Source of the DNA: Arctopsyche grandis
Taxonomy: Eukaryota > Arthropoda > Insecta > Trichoptera > Hydropsychidae
Assembly (NCBI RefSeq): GCF_051622035.1
Contig: NC_135365.1
Coordinates: 21,967,501-22,031,500, forward strand
Direction: 5' to 3'
Length of the DNA: 64,000 nucleotides
In this document: piece by piece, positions 13,363 through 23,340 of the stretch
Layout of the letters: each line of letters starts with the position of its first letter
Position numbering within the stretch: position 1 is the stretch's first letter
Program-made: the position numbers and the translations under genes
Notes under the pieces: model-generated
The model's input: only the letters and a program-made list of their open reading frames with translations
Told to the model about the DNA's origin: nothing
Database searches by the model: none

Positions 13363-14757
13363 CTACACGAGATTTGCTTTCTCCTCTTTGTCGACATTGA
13401 TCTGAGCGGCCTTCTCCATTTCGAGCTGTTTGAACCGAGCATATAGTGCACTTGCTCCGACCACAACGAAATTAGATAACCACCATAAGAACGTTTTACT
13501 GTCATTATACCAATGGGTAGCTATTACAGTCTGAGCGCAAGCTTTAGCTGTGCCAGAAATGTTATGCGTCAGAGGAGATGTAACCTGTTAATAAAGAATC
13601 AAAATAAATATATATATTTGCATAGTGAGTCACTTCCAATTTCATTTCATTTTAACCCAAATAAAGTACTTGTGTTAGTGGGAGATTAAATCAAAAAGCA
13701 ACAAATATTATTAAAATTCACCTTAATTTGTAGTGAAGTAACATAGCCGATTGCAAATCCACAAACACCCCCACCAATCATTTGAATCCAAAAAACATAA
13801 TTATGAATATTTTTAAAGTGCAACACCTCGTGCAATTCTCCGCTGATCAGTATCAACGGTAAGAAAAGTATCATTGAATAAGCGTTGTTGTAATATGACA
13901 GCAAGATTACTTCTTGATTGACATGGGGCAGTATTCTCTTCGTGTAAATTGAATATAAAGACAGCATCAATGATCCAAGCACGCCGAAAATCGTTCCGTA
14001 GAGTGAGAACGAATCTGAAAAACGATCCAATTAGATTAAAACCGAATTGCGCAATGACAAAATTTGCAAACCAAGAAAATATTAACCGATGACTCTCTCT
14101 TGATCGACGCCGAGCCAAAATCCTAACACGATAAACCCACAACACGCTATACATTGCTTGGATGTCGACTGACCGAGAAGAATCGTTCCTAAAGCAACGT
14201 TGAAAACCGTTGTCAATGAACGACTAATATAATAGAATGCAACACCGACGTATTGTAAACAGATGTTATTAGCTGCCACCATCCCCGTGAACATTATAGA
14301 TAAAGGTATAACCTAAAAAAGACAAAATATATAGTAAAAAACTCTTGAATGTATTAAATAGTTAATGCTGTACCTTTTTCATTGTATCTATGTGCCATGG
14401 AGTACCTTCAGGAAATTTATACATTCCTGGAATGCCTTTGGTCGTACTGAAGGTCCAACATATCAAAAAAGATACTACACATTGAAACCAAGTAATAAAT
14501 AGTGGAGCGCTCAGCCCTCCCGATTGACTGCTTAGTAATGTTTTGTTGACAAAGACTGTTGTCATCGACACAATCCTGAAAGTGCATTGATAAAAATGTG
14601 ATGGTTAAATTTTCATACAAGTTTATGGGCGCGTTTTCAGTGTACGTGTCTTTTTTTTTTTGTTTATGATTAGTTTTGAAAGAAAAATATACCAATAAAT
14701 AGCGACCACGAAAAATATGTTGATGTATCTTTTACACAAATCATTTTCAGACTTCAT
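13363..14757 (-). CDS. SLC35C1: GDP-fucose transporter, SLC35C1 family
   Basis: This is a nucleotide-sugar antiporter that brings GDP-fucose into the Golgi lumen for protein fucosylation. There are five coding exons: 14757-14693, 14575-14374, 14312-14087, 14014-13722 and 13584-13363. All introns are GT-AG, phases agree throughout, and the product is 335 residues against about 364 in human SLC35C1. Diagnostic stretches include [37 protein letters not shown]-like [33 protein letters not shown] and [10 protein letters not shown]. The protein is hydrophobic throughout, consistent with the family's ten membrane segments. The ATG at 14757 opens [16 protein letters not shown] and the join restores [15 protein letters not shown], which fits the family start. 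The gene is separated from the GON7-like gene on the other strand by about 1.1 kb of repeat-rich DNA. The Drosophila counterpart is Gfr. Confidence 0.93.
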
Positions 14758-15252
14758 GATTACGTCAGTGTTGAAAAGCGGGTAAAAATTGGCAGTTTAT
14801 TGCAAGGAGACACGTAGCCATCTGATAAGTGTCAACGGGCCGGCTTATCACTTTTGACACATACTTGTTTACGTGATCGAAACATCTATTTAGACAACCT
14901 ATACCTTGAATACGTTTTTGAATTTTGATTATATTTTTGGGTTTAATTTCAGGTCCAAGGTCCAGACAGTGGAAAATAAATTTCTCAGGAGACTAAATTT
15001 TTCAATTTTGTCACACTGAAATTTGAAAGTCCATAAACATTGATTAATTAATTTCATAATATTGTAACGTGGGAACACGGGAGAGAGTATTCGCTGACTA
15101 AGTGCATTCGGGGTGAAAATTTCGGTACAGAAAACTGCCCAAATATTGCTCAACAAATACTTTTTTATACGAGATTTAGGCAGTTTTCTATACGGCAATT
15201 TTCCTGTGCGACAAATTTTGTGTGACAGGAGATCCGCGCGAGCGATTTTCAT

Positions 15253-15754
15253 GGTAATTAGATTATTAGTCACATTGCGGTGGTGACAACGACAATTTTT
15301 GCCATTAAAATCGCGAATACGCAATATTTGGTACTCAAGTTCTCGTTAGTATGATAGTTATGGTTCGGTGATTATTAGTCAAATGTGAATTGGTCACAGG
15401 ACAACCGGTCGCTCTAGATCTGTCACACGTGATCACCCGTTACGAGAAAACTGGTCACAACCTAAAACTGGTCACGATAAAACTGGTTGCACCCTAAAAT
15501 CGATCAACCAGTTTTCTTGTGACCGATTTTAGGGTGTGGCCAGTTTTAGGATGTGACCAGTTTTAGTGTGACGGGTGATCACGTGTGACCGATCTAGAGC
15601 GACCGGTTGTCCTGTGACTGGTTCACATATGACTAGTAGTCCGTTTACCGATAGTTATCGTTAGTATGATGGACTTTTCGGCTGCCAGATGTTCCGCTAT
15701 AGAGATTTTAGTGACTTTGTGACCAGTGCTTTGTGACCAGTAATCACTGAACCG
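15253..15754. mobile_element. hAT-like non-autonomous element (outer), family A
   Basis: The element is flanked by the 8-bp direct repeat ATTTTCAT (15245-15252 and 15755-15762). It begins GGTAATTAGATTATTAGTCAC and ends GTAATCACTGAACCG, an imperfect terminal inverted repeat of about 25 bp. Without its own insertion it would be about 205 bp, like the copies at 47235-47438 and 56700-56904. It carries no transposase. Confidence 0.85.
15362..15650. mobile_element. Palindromic hAT-like element (inner), family B, nested in family A
   Basis: A 289-bp element is flanked by the 8-bp repeat ATAGTTAT (15354-15361 and 15651-15658). The empty site with a single ATAGTTAT is seen in both other family A copies. 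Its arms are long inverted repeats containing GTCACAGGACAACCGGTCGC, TCTAGATC and CACGTGATCACC, so the whole element can fold on itself. Its ends (GGTTCGGTGATTA and TTTACCG) resemble those of family A, so the two probably use the same transposase. Confidence 0.88.
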
Positions 15755-15852
15755 ATTTTCATAGCGGCGGTTATTTAGTATTCCTGGTAGGGATTCACAT
15801 TTGGGATGTAATCACCGACTCATATTTATTTCTCGAAGTTGAGTATTTTTAG

Positions 15853-16261
15853 ATGTGGCAGCACTATATGTCAAATGAGGGATTGAGGTTAGAGAAGCAG
15901 TTGTCAAAAGTTGAATTCGGTTTGATTGAAATGGGTGAGCCTGCCAGTGCGAGTGTTAGGTTGCAACTTGGCAATAAAACATTAGTTGAGATGAAGGTCG
16001 GGAGTGGACGTGAACAGTTACAGAACTTGCAAAAAGACATCAATCAATTCCTCACTGAACTCATCGTTCAGCAATCGGGTGACCAGCCTGGTATCATTTC
16101 AATCAGATACATAGTAGTAAAATACTAATAACCGTTAAACAACATTAAAACCATTTCTGTTGCTTTTAGGCGAACAAGGAAAAGATGAAATAATGGACGA
16201 AGATTCAGATTCTGAAACGGATGATAACAATCCTGATATAAAAAAAATGAAAATGGCCTGA
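15853..16261 (+). CDS. Small two-exon acidic-tailed protein, possible KEOPS subunit GON7
   Basis: Exon 1 is 15853-16090 and exon 2 is 16170-16261, joined in phase 1 by a GT-AG intron with the acceptor TTGCTTTTAG; the product is 109 residues. The middle reads RLQLGNKTLVEMKVG, then an amphipathic helix (REQLQNLQKDINQFLTELI). The tail is acidic (MDEDSDSETDDNNPDIKK) and ends KMKMA. The layout of a short strand-helix part followed by an acidic tail with a basic end resembles vertebrate GON7, a disordered subunit of the KEOPS complex that makes t6A in tRNA. The match is by pattern only, so other small helical proteins cannot be excluded. A second ATG at 15868 may be the real start. It is a real gene by splice phase and composition. 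Confidence 0.6.
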
Positions 16262-17381
16262 TAGTTTTTATGCAAATCACACAATATTCATTGGAATTTG
16301 TTCATTTTATGCATATAATATAAAATTTATACTATCCATGTTAACATATATGTAATTTATTTTTTTAAAAATACAGTATTTTTATTGAATATTTTAAGTT
16401 TTCATATTTGAATTCTACCTATACTATACTTAACTGTGACACTTATATAATATACAATCATTTTAAAATTTTTAGTATTGATTTAATTTACATATCTAAT
16501 CTATAATTTGGAAAGAGACTTTGTATGTATGTAAATATCCTTGGTCTTCGTCGTTTTCGTCGTCGTCGTCGTCGTCGTCCGTAGATCGGTGACGTCATCG
16601 AACACGTGATTCGATTTGAATATTCATATTTGTCATATTTGAATATTCAGTGGGTCAAACTTAGTAAAAATTGATTTATCTCAGCTCCGGTAATTGTTTT
16701 GTTGCTCAGTATAATTTGAGTTGCATGATATATCTACAACATCTTTGTAATTTTCACTTAAACATTGACATCAATAAATCATTTTAGTTTGACTTGTTTT
16801 AGATCAATCTTTGACTAATCAACAAGCGAACGGAAACGTCTTCGATTCTTATAACGTTAAAAATTCTTGCGAAACCTCAACATATGTATTGTATTTCACA
16901 CCATTTTTCTTAACTTGACTCCTTGTGCTTGATTTCAAGCACACTTACATTAAGGTGACCATTTGTACTGATTTTACCCGTACAGTACTGCCTGGTAAGT
17001 CGTGAGATAAAATCAGTACACTGTTTTACTAGCCTCTTCTTACTTCGCTTTCTTATGTAATAGAATTTTTAATCTAATAAATTGATAAATATACAAATTT
17101 TTCGGCGAAAGTGATGTCTCCTAACAAATGCACCAGCCGAAGGATTTTTTACTTTGATGAACAATATATATGTAGTCTAGTAATAAAACGAAATTGAATA
17201 TTGAAATCTTAAAATGTTTGCTAATCCCTTTTTTTTAACCAGTCTTGTGTAGAATTATATAAGAGTAATCAAGAAAATGAATTCATTTTTTCATAAATGT
17301 GCGTCCATGATTCTTTAATCTTCGTTTTAAATAATCGAAGTATTTAGAAATATGTTTTTGGAAAAACCTTTCTTATTCATC
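16262..17381. other. Intergenic DNA with repeat fragments
   Basis: No exon is recognised. At about 16495-16535 the sequence TATAATTTGGAAAGAGACTTTG matches one end of the dispersed repeat found at 35960-36210 and 56625-57306. A short (TCG)n tract lies near 16557-16578. Around 16965-17025 there is an inverted pair TGTACTGATTTTA / TAAAATCAGTACA, a possible remnant of a small element. Confidence 0.5.
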
Positions 17382-17627
17382 TTAACCCTTTGACCGCTGA
17401 CGTCTTTTCTGTTGAAAATCCGTCATGCTGAAAATTTCGCCAACATTTCCAATGTAGGCGGGGTACGATGTGTTGACCGTATCCCGGCCTAACGAAACAC
17501 TGTTGTGTGGTTCAAAGATGGGGTCACCAATGTAGGCGGGGTAGCGATGTGTTGACAGCGCTGTTGGATGATCAGAAGGTTGCGTAGATCACGTCGGATT
17601 AGTACCAATGTAGGCGGGTTACATGTG

Positions 17628-18279
17628 TGTTCCGACCAAGTCTTCATGGTCAGCTTTCGTGGCGTTACGACCAAAGGAGCCGTTTTGGAGGGAGATCGGC
17701 GCCGAGCGCGCGTACCCGCCCCCTATTCGTTTTCCGCTTCGGTCGAGTGAACATCTCTGTTCGCTACCGAGTTTGTTCCCACCACCGAGTCCCGATCAGC
17801 TCAGCCTGGATCGGCAGACGATACTGTAAGTACAGCTTCAGTATACGTCCGGTGAGAAGTGAGGAAATCCTGGTCTTTCTTCGTCGAAGTCAGATCACGT
17901 AGTCACGTGAGGAGTGAGGTTATCATAACCTCTCGAACACGTGCGCGCTAATTTCACGACGGACTCCCCCCCCCCCCCCTCTGCTTGATCTCTGTATATA
18001 CATATATATATATAAAATACAGTCACCATACAATCAGAATTATAACCTGTTTTCATTACTATTCAATTTCCCGCCTTTGTCCCGTATCACCCTCACTTAC
18101 GCACACTGTACGAGAGAGAGAGAGATATACATCGAGCCGAGCCGACATCAGCAGAGACCAGACCACCGACGACGAAGGAAGGCACCTTGAGGAAACCAGC
18201 CCCGCCCACGCTTACCACGAGCTTCTACAAAACCGACTTCCGGGGTGCTCTCGAGTTGAACATCCCTGGAGTCTGTACA
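17628..18279 (+). repeat. 5' LTR of the BEL/Pao element
   Basis: This 652-bp direct repeat is matched by 21200-21851. It starts TGTTCCGACC and ends GTCTGTACA. It contains a long C run and a GAGA tract. Confidence 0.93.
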
Positions 18280-18453
18280 TTTGGTCCTTCGATTCCGTAT
18301 GTCTTCAGAGCTGGTCTTCCAACGTCGTCGAATCCAGGTTGGTCGTAATTAGCATTTTTCTGTTGTTGTTGCTATTTTTTTTGGTCGTCAACGTCCATTT
18401 TGTTTTTTCCCGCGTCCATTTTTTCCTTTGTTTGATTTCGTCGCATTTCAATA

Positions 18454-20754
18454 ATGGCGTCTTTGAGTACGCTTAAAAATACGCGGAAAAGAATTCGCGC
18501 TCGGTTAACGAGAAACGCGAATCAATTGGGGGACGATCTGAGCATCCTCGAGCTCAGAATCAGGCTCGAAACAATCAGACCATTACTGTCTGAATTCGAA
18601 GCGATCCAAGCTCAGATAAACGAGCTGGACCAAGAAGAGGCGCAGGCCTCCGAATCCGTCGTGGACCTATTTGATAGGGAGCATATGGCCGCCTTCGTGC
18701 GATGCACCGAAGCAATCAATTTGCGTGAGCCGCAATTGAGCGCTTCACCGTTAGATGGCGCTAACCTCACAATGTCACCTGTACCGCAATCAAATTCGGC
18801 AATAAAATTGCCCCGTTTGGAGTTGCCCACCTTCGAAGGCAACGTCCAAAATTGGCCGCTTTTTTCACAACGCTTCTTGGCCGCTATGGCCGGCGAGAGT
18901 TCGCAAATCGCCCGGTTCCAATACTTACTAGGAAGCCTAAAAGGAGAGCCCCAACGTTTAGTTGACGGCTTGGAATTAGCTTCAGATTCATTTACGAGCG
19001 CGTGGTCCATTTTGGATCAACGCTATAACAACAAAAAAATTGTTGTTCAGTATCACCTTCAGGCATTGCTTGAAGCCGAGCCAGTCGTGAGCAACAATCA
19101 CGTCAGTCTGCGTCGTCTCATAGATGATGCCAACATGCATGTACGTGCGCTCGTTAACTTGGGCGTCCGGGTCGAGACCTGGAACGAGATTCTGGTGATG
19201 TTTATCACCAGAAAACTCGACCGGAGTACACTTCTGCAATGGGAGCTTCAGACTCCCAAGTATGAAGACTGCACGTTTAGCAAAATAATGCATTTTCTAA
19301 CGTGCCAGTGCCAATCGATGGCAAATGCCGACTTCGTCTTAAAAGGCGAGTCGAATCCTCGACCAAGAACCATTACGAATCCGAAGGCAGCAGTTCTGCA
19401 TGTGAGGAGGGAACGCCCCTCCTGCATGAGTTGCAGCGGAAGTCATTCTCTGCTAGCCTGTCCATCATTCCGCCAAATGAGCGGTGATGAGCGTAGGTCG
19501 AACGCCATAAAACGTCGACTATGTCTCAACTGCTTGAGGCCAGGGCACATAGTTCACGCGTGCCAAACAAAGCAGAGATGCTTCAAATGCGGTCATGCCC
19601 ATCACACCATGTTACATGACTCAACTCCATACCAAACTTCGCCTTCAAATAAGGCCAAACATTATCGGAGCCCCAAGAAATCAGACCACGCCAAACCCGT
19701 AAAATCATCGTTGGTTTTACACTCGGTGAGACGCGTATCGTCTTCTCACACCCGAACTGTCCTGTTATCCACCGTGGAAGTACAAGTTCGCGGCGGAGAT
19801 GGGCGTTCGCACAAGGTTCGAGCATTGTTAGATAACGGCTCCGAACTCAACCTCATCTCTGAAGACTTAAGAAGGCGACTCGCCTTAAAGTCGAAAAGGA
19901 TGGACGTCAACCTGGTAGGAATAGGTTCAAATAGGACGTCCATTACTAGTGGCGCGGTAATTCGAATTCTACCGCGCATCCCCAATCAGGGCTCCAGTGT
20001 TGATCTCGATTGCGCAATCATGCCCGAGATCGCGAATCAACTTCCATCGCGCAACGTGTCCGAGATTCGGAGCCATTTGCCGCTTCATCTCCCCCTTGCC
20101 GATCCGTCATTCGATATTCCCGGTACAGTGGATATGGTGATAGGCAGCGACGCCTATCATGCGATGTTACGCAATGGCAAACGTACCATTTTAGTTCCCT
20201 CCAAGTCACGCGGTGACAGAGGAGGACGCATCGCGATGATGAATACAGCTTTCGGCTGGATATTGGGCGGCTCTCTAGAAGCGCCCACAGTTTCAAGCGA
20301 TTCTCGGAATTGCCATCACACAACGGGTCGTGATCCGTTATCTTGTTTTGGCGCGAGACGTCCAGTCAAGACAGTTACGCGTCCCCTGGACGAATCGCGT
20401 ATTTCCGCGGTACGAAGATTCCGCTTGCCGAAGCGCAATGTACCCGCGCCCTTTAACCCTCACATCTTTCGACCTTCCCAACCCAGCTCCCATAACTCCT
20501 GGCCAGTTCCTAGTTGGCGCACCACTAGTTGCGCAACAGCAGGAGGATCTGGTCGATCAACCCGGAGCGAGGGTGCTACCGCACCAGCACATGCAGCAGC
20601 GGCCCCTGGCAGACAGGGGCACAGGAGTAGGTCCTACTACTCCTCCATCAGCAACACCAAGCGAGCAGTCCGGCGAGTAGCTCGACTGCCAGTCGAGCAG
20701 CACTCAGTGAATTTGTGCAACGGAGTGGCGAGCGTTCATAACGTCCCACATTAA
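18454..20754 (+). CDS. BEL/Pao gag-protease open frame (mobile element)
   Basis: The 766-residue frame has the BEL/Pao-type gag start with helical, charged segments. CCHC-type zinc knuckles lie near residues 323-390 (CLNCLRPGHIVHAC and CFKCGHAHHTMLH are clear). A retropepsin active-site motif, LLDNGSELN, lies near residue 458. The gag protein packages element RNA into particles and the protease processes it. It belongs to the element at 17628-21851, not to the host. The copy is treated as a fossil and its state is described only under the element. Confidence 0.88.
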   Translation: MASLSTLKNTRKRIRARLTRNANQLGDDLSILELRIRLETIRPLLSEFEAIQAQINELDQEEAQASESVVDLFDREHMAAFVRCTEAINLREPQLSASPLDGANLTMSPVPQSNSAIKLPRLELPTFEGNVQNWPLFSQRFLAAMAGESSQIARFQYLLGSLKGEPQRLVDGLELASDSFTSAWSILDQRYNNKKIVVQYHLQALLEAEPVVSNNHVSLRRLIDDANMHVRALVNLGVRVETWNEILVMFITRKLDRSTLLQWELQTPKYEDCTFSKIMHFLTCQCQSMANADFVLKGESNPRPRTITNPKAAVLHVRRERPSCMSCSGSHSLLACPSFRQMSGDERRSNAIKRRLCLNCLRPGHIVHACQTKQRCFKCGHAHHTMLHDSTPYQTSPSNKAKHYRSPKKSDHAKPVKSSLVLHSVRRVSSSHTRTVLLSTVEVQVRGGDGRSHKVRALLDNGSELNLISEDLRRRLALKSKRMDVNLVGIGSNRTSITSGAVIRILPRIPNQGSSVDLDCAIMPEIANQLPSRNVSEIRSHLPLHLPLADPSFDIPGTVDMVIGSDAYHAMLRNGKRTILVPSKSRGDRGGRIAMMNTAFGWILGGSLEAPTVSSDSRNCHHTTGRDPLSCFGARRPVKTVTRPLDESRISAVRRFRLPKRNVPAPFNPHIFRPSQPSSHNSWPVPSWRTTSCATAGGSGRSTRSEGATAPAHAAAAPGRQGHRSRSYYSSISNTKRAVRRVARLPVEQHSVNLCNGVASVHNVPH

Positions 20755-21199
20755 AGTTGGCGCGTTATTTGTATCTGTGTTGTGGATTCAGTTTATGTGT
20801 TTTAACTTAAGTTTTTGAGTTGCTTTTCTTTTATGCTTCTCTTGTTGGTTTGATTGGTGCTTTGTAATGGAGCTATCAGGATAGATTGGGACATATAACG
20901 GTTGAACAATATTGTTACCTAGCATTGGTGTTGGTTATTTGTTGGTGTTTTGGTTGTTTGTTTGTCTATTTTTTGTTTGTTTCTTGCCGGCTTAGTCAGC
21001 TGCTTATGTAGGATGGGAAACTGACGGTGGACTAATGTTATTTTGTTTGCTGACTGGGTTATTTTGTTGTGTTGTTTTTTATTTTGTTGTTATTTTTTTG
21101 CTTACTTGCTTGGTTTTTGTGTATTTCATTAGTCGCTTGTGCACCATTAATTCTTGTTTGTTTTGGAATTCGATCCTCTGACTTCCAACGGGGGGAGTA

Positions 21200-21851
21200 T
21201 GTTCCGACCAAGTCTTCATGGTCAGCTTTCGTGGCGTTACGACCAAAGGAGCCGTTTTGGAGGGAGATCGGCGCCGAGCGCGCGTACCCGCCCCCTATTC
21301 GTTTTCCGCTTCGGTCGAGTGAACATCTCTGTTCGCTACCGAGTTTGTTCCCACCACCGAGTCCCGATCAGCTCAGCCTGGATCGGCAGACGATACTGTA
21401 AGTACAGCTTCAGTATACGTCCGGTGAGAAGTGAGGAAATCCTGGTCTTTCTTCGTCGAAGTCAGATCACGTAGTCACGTGAGGAGTGAGGTTATCATAA
21501 CCTCTCGAACACGTGCGCGCTAATTTCACGACGGACTCCCCCCCCCCCCCCTCTGCTTGATCTCTGTATATACATATATATATATAAAATACAGTCACCA
21601 TACAATCAGAATTATAACCTGTTTTCATTACTATTCAATTTCCCGCCTTTGTCCCGTATCACCCTCACTTACGCACACTGTACGAGAGAGAGAGAGATAT
21701 ACATCGAGCCGAGCCGACATCAGCAGAGACCAGACCACCGACGACGAAGGAAGGCACCTTGAGGAAACCAGCCCCGCCCACGCTTACCACGAGCTTCTAC
21801 AAAACCGACTTCCGGGGTGCTCTCGAGTTGAACATCCCTGGAGTCTGTACA
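21200..21851 (+). repeat. 3' LTR of the BEL/Pao element
   Basis: This is the same 652 bp as 17628-18279, with no difference noticed by eye. The target sequence resumes directly after it with ATGTGTGTTGACCG, which matches the interrupted repeat of the surrounding element. Confidence 0.93.
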
Positions 21852-23340
21852 ATGTGTGTTGACCGTATCCCGGCCTAACGAAACACTGTTGTGCTAGTTT
21901 TATAAAGTTTTATTGTTTGCCTATGGTTGTACAAAGGTATGGTATTTGTGGGCAAAAGTATGTCGTTCAGCGGTCTCTGGATATGGTAGAGTGTCGCTGG
22001 CTCAGCATTCAGCTATGTACGGAAGGTCTCTGGATACGGCAGTGTGTTGCTGGCTCGTCCGGCTGGTTGATCTTCCAAGTCCGCGTAGTGTAGTGGTGGC
22101 TGGTCAGGAGCTGTATGTTGACTGGTCTGCTGCTGTGTGTCGACGCTTGCTGCTGTGGGTCGACTGGTCTGGTGCTGTGTGTCGACGCTTGCTGTTGTGG
22201 GTCGACTGGCGTTGTTTGCGTTGTACCTCCTTTTATATGGTTTCTGGAATGCTTGGTGGAAGTGGTTATTGACGCGTACGAAAGGAATTTTGTTTTCGTC
22301 GAGGCGTCGAATTTTCTGGAATGCTTGATGGAAGTGGTTATTGACGCGTACGAGAGGAATTTTGTTTTCGTCGAGGCGTCGAATTTTCTGGAATGCTTGG
22401 CGCCTTTCCGCTCGATGTATTTTAATGGTGGCGGCGTGTTTCGACCGTTTTGGTTCCACTCGACTGGTAGGGGCGTTCCGCTTGAGTTTAATATAACGAC
22501 TGCAGGTGCATGTCGTCTGGGTTTCGGGAATGTAGTTTGTTGTTGCGGAATATTCTCGAATGTTTCGATGACGATGACGACGACGAGATTCCTACACCAA
22601 CTAGAATTATTTAGAAATCCAATAGAAAACAAGTATAAAAATCCTAAATCACTACCCTAGATAACTATCGCCGAGGATTTTGAGTTTTATAAAGGTGTGC
22701 TTAAACTCTAATATATCTTGCAACAATATAAAATAAACAAAAGAAGTCTATTAATGAATGTATTTTTCCAAAACTAGTTCAATCTTCTTCATTGTTGTTA
22801 AAATGTAATGCTCACAATCTAAATGCCAAGCCACAATCTAAAATACTCAGCAGTTAGGGATTTCCATTGAGAAATTCTGCTATGGTTATAAATTCAGAAA
22901 TTCTAGTGTAAACCAGTCTTAATAAACGTTTACAAATGAATGACATGGATTACACGACCCATGTTCAATGTAGTTTTTTTTTCAATGTTACCTGGAAAAG
23001 CTTAGCGGGTAGTATTCTTGTTTATTTTTTACATACTCAAAATACAACGCCTATCGGCGTATTTCAGGCTCATGGACTTGTTGATAAAACGCCGATCAGC
23101 TTTGTTCAGCATTCAAAGGGTTAATTTACATTCAATATATTTTCTTATAATGCATACAATGTTATCATTAGCGTATTCGAGAACCCAAAAAGAGGCTGGT
23201 TATCAAAAGAGTAGACGGATATTAATAACATTTTTGTGAATTCAATTAAGATTTGGTCGGCAATATTAGGTTTTTAGACTCCCACAGATTGACATTTACC
23301 GGTTCCATAACCTCAAAAGGCTGAACGTGAACGGTGAGCG

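Larger units (their letters stand above)
17628..21851 (+). mobile_element. BEL/Pao LTR retrotransposon, incomplete young copy
   Basis: The element is bounded by two 652-bp LTRs and flanked by the 5-bp repeat ATGTG (17623-17627 and 21852-21856), as BEL/Pao elements usually make. A likely tRNA primer site follows the first LTR (from about 18282) and a purine tract precedes the second (about 21188-21197). The only coding part I recognise is a gag-protease open frame. The copy is broken as an independent element. The LTRs look identical by eye, so the insertion is very recent. It sits inside a piggyBac-like element. Confidence 0.93.
17386..23120. mobile_element. Non-autonomous piggyBac-like element, split by an LTR element
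   Basis: The ends are CCCTTTGACCGCTGA at 17386 and, on the opposite strand, CCCTTTGAATGCTGA at 23120. TTAA lies directly outside on both sides (17382-17385 and 23121-23124). TTAA targets and CCC...GGG ends are characteristic of piggyBac-type transposons. After subtracting the 4.2-kb LTR insertion and its target copy the element is about 1.5 kb with no transposase. Its interior carries several tandem repeats: a 78-bp period at 17449, 17527 and 17605 (CCAATGTAGGCGGG), a 42-bp period at 22124-22207 and a 72-bp period at 22242-22400. Confidence 0.72.

Noticed and set aside
13101-13505. Forward and reverse open frames overlapping the last transporter exon.
   Set aside because: The forward frame is antisense to a confirmed SLC35C1 exon and has no recognisable motif; the reverse frame is in a wrong phase over it.
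14929-15324. Reverse open frame of 131 codons upstream of the transporter.
   Set aside because: No family motif is recognised, and it runs into the hAT-like family A element; it reads as chance plus repeat sequence.
16965-17025. Inverted pair TGTACTGATTTTA / TAAAATCAGTACA as a small transposon.
   Set aside because: The arms are short and I see no target duplication; it may be a remnant, but the evidence is too thin to call.
22009-22660. Open frames of up to 207 codons on both strands beside the BEL/Pao element.
   Set aside because: They translate the 42-bp and 72-bp tandem repeats of the piggyBac-like element (for example RPVDPQQQAST repeats) on both strands at once.
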